This document shows positions 6,668 to 7,064 of a DNA stretch of 7,064 bases, in pieces (the first letter of the stretch is position 1; every line of letters starts with the position of its first letter). A program made the position numbers and the translations under genes. Under the pieces are notes generated by a model. That model saw only the letters and a list, made by a program, of their open reading frames with translations. It was not told the origin of the DNA and ran no database searches. The stretch comes from an uncultured Holophagales bacterium. Its GTDB lineage: Bacteria > Acidobacteriota > Thermoanaerobaculia > UBA5066. Where the stretch lies: positions 1 to 7,064 of the forward strand of contig CALMDF010000222.1 in the NCBI GenBank assembly GCA_937864895.1, written 5' to 3'.

Positions 6668-7064
6668 TCAGACCGGGGCCGGAACCAGGCCGGACGGCGC
6701 CGGTCCGGGGCCTACGTCCTTCTGTTCGGCGGCGGGGACCGTCGGGTCGCCCGGAGGGGCCGCCTCGGCTTTCGCCTTCGTCGTGTGCGGGACCTTCCTG
6801 CCGGAGGCGCGCTCGATCAGCGCGTAGACCTCGTCGCCGTCGAGCGACTCCTTCTCGAGGAGCTCGGCGGCGATGGCGTCGAGGGCGGGCCGGTTCTCGA
6901 GGATGATCTGCTTGCCGCGCTGGTAGGCCGTCGTGACGATCCGGTTCACCTCGGCGTCGATCTTCCGCGCCGTGTCCTCGGAGTAGTCGGGCCTGCGGGC
7001 GAAGTCGCGGCCGAGGAAGACCTCGCCCTCCTCGTGGCCGAAGGTCATCGGGCCGAGGTCGCTC
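6668..7064 (-). CDS. ftsH: ATP-dependent zinc metalloprotease FtsH, C-terminal part only
   Basis: FtsH is a membrane-anchored AAA+ protease that degrades misfolded membrane proteins and some regulators. Only about the last 131 residues are inside the window; the membrane helices, the AAA+ module and the HEXXH zinc site lie beyond the right edge. The visible part matches the C-terminal protease helices: SDLGPMTFGHEEGEVFLGRD, then YSEDTARKIDAEVNRIVTTAY, then ENRPALDAIAAELLEKESLDGDEV. This corresponds to the E. coli stretch EEGEVFLGR through SDETARIIDQEV. A low-complexity Lys/Ala/Pro tail of about 43 residues ends the protein, as is common in FtsH. The frame continues to position 7064 without a start. 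Its place next to folP and glmM is the conserved bacterial order, though one gene intervenes here. Confidence 0.96.
   Translation of the reverse strand, partial: SDLGPMTFGHEEGEVFLGRDFARRPDYSEDTARKIDAEVNRIVTTAYQRGKQIILENRPALDAIAAELLEKESLDGDEVYALIERASGRKVPHTTKAKAEAAPPGDPTVPAAEQKDVGPGPAPSGLVPAPV

Noticed and set aside
5850..6827. Plus-strand 325-codon open frame opposite folP, the zinc-ribbon gene and ftsH
   Set aside because: It crosses three real minus-strand genes and the hairpin, with low-complexity Gly/Arg/Glu composition.
1..7064. Search by eye for a defence system, mobile element, CRISPR array, tRNA or rRNA
   Set aside because: Nothing resembling these was seen: genes are tightly packed housekeeping genes with uniform composition, without direct repeats, transposase motifs or att-like sites.

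Overview
The window is very GC-rich, with strong G/C preference at third codon positions, and is almost entirely coding. It looks like a chromosomal housekeeping region of a high-GC bacterium. The gene order ftsH / folP / glmM is a widely conserved bacterial neighbourhood. The style of the sigma-54 activator, GlmM and PPK would fit Acidobacteriota (for example a Thermoanaerobaculia-like lineage), but that is an impression from memory. Other high-GC phyla such as Myxococcota or Gemmatimonadota cannot be excluded without a search.

Layout: (1) Positions 1-1040, plus strand, hold the AAA+ and DNA-binding end of an NtrC-type sigma-54-dependent activator, cut by the left edge. (2) Positions 1076-1291, plus strand, hold a 71-residue protein of unknown function with a strong ribosome binding site. 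It ends only 6 bases from the convergent ppk stop. (3) From 7064 back to 1298 all genes are on the minus strand, read right to left: the C-terminal end of ftsH (cut by the right edge), a strong GC hairpin terminator or attenuator, a zinc-ribbon protein with a helical tail, folP (dihydropteroate synthase), glmM (phosphoglucosamine mutase) and ppk (polyphosphate kinase, TTG start).

How they may work together: the minus-strand genes from the zinc-ribbon protein through ppk have gaps of 19, 58 and 20 bases and are probably one transcription unit. The unit joins folate synthesis, the first committed steps of amino-sugar and peptidoglycan precursor supply, and polyphosphate synthesis. The last is an uncommon addition to the ftsH-folP-glmM block. 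All visible catalytic residues of PPK, GlmM and FolP are intact. No gene-free stretch exceeds 75 bases. I saw no tRNA, rRNA, CRISPR array, insertion sequence or prophage gene. I do not see a clear undescribed system here. The points most worth a second look are the hairpin with almost no promoter room before the zinc-ribbon gene, the zinc-ribbon protein itself, the ppk linkage and its extended N-terminus, and the small 71-residue protein.
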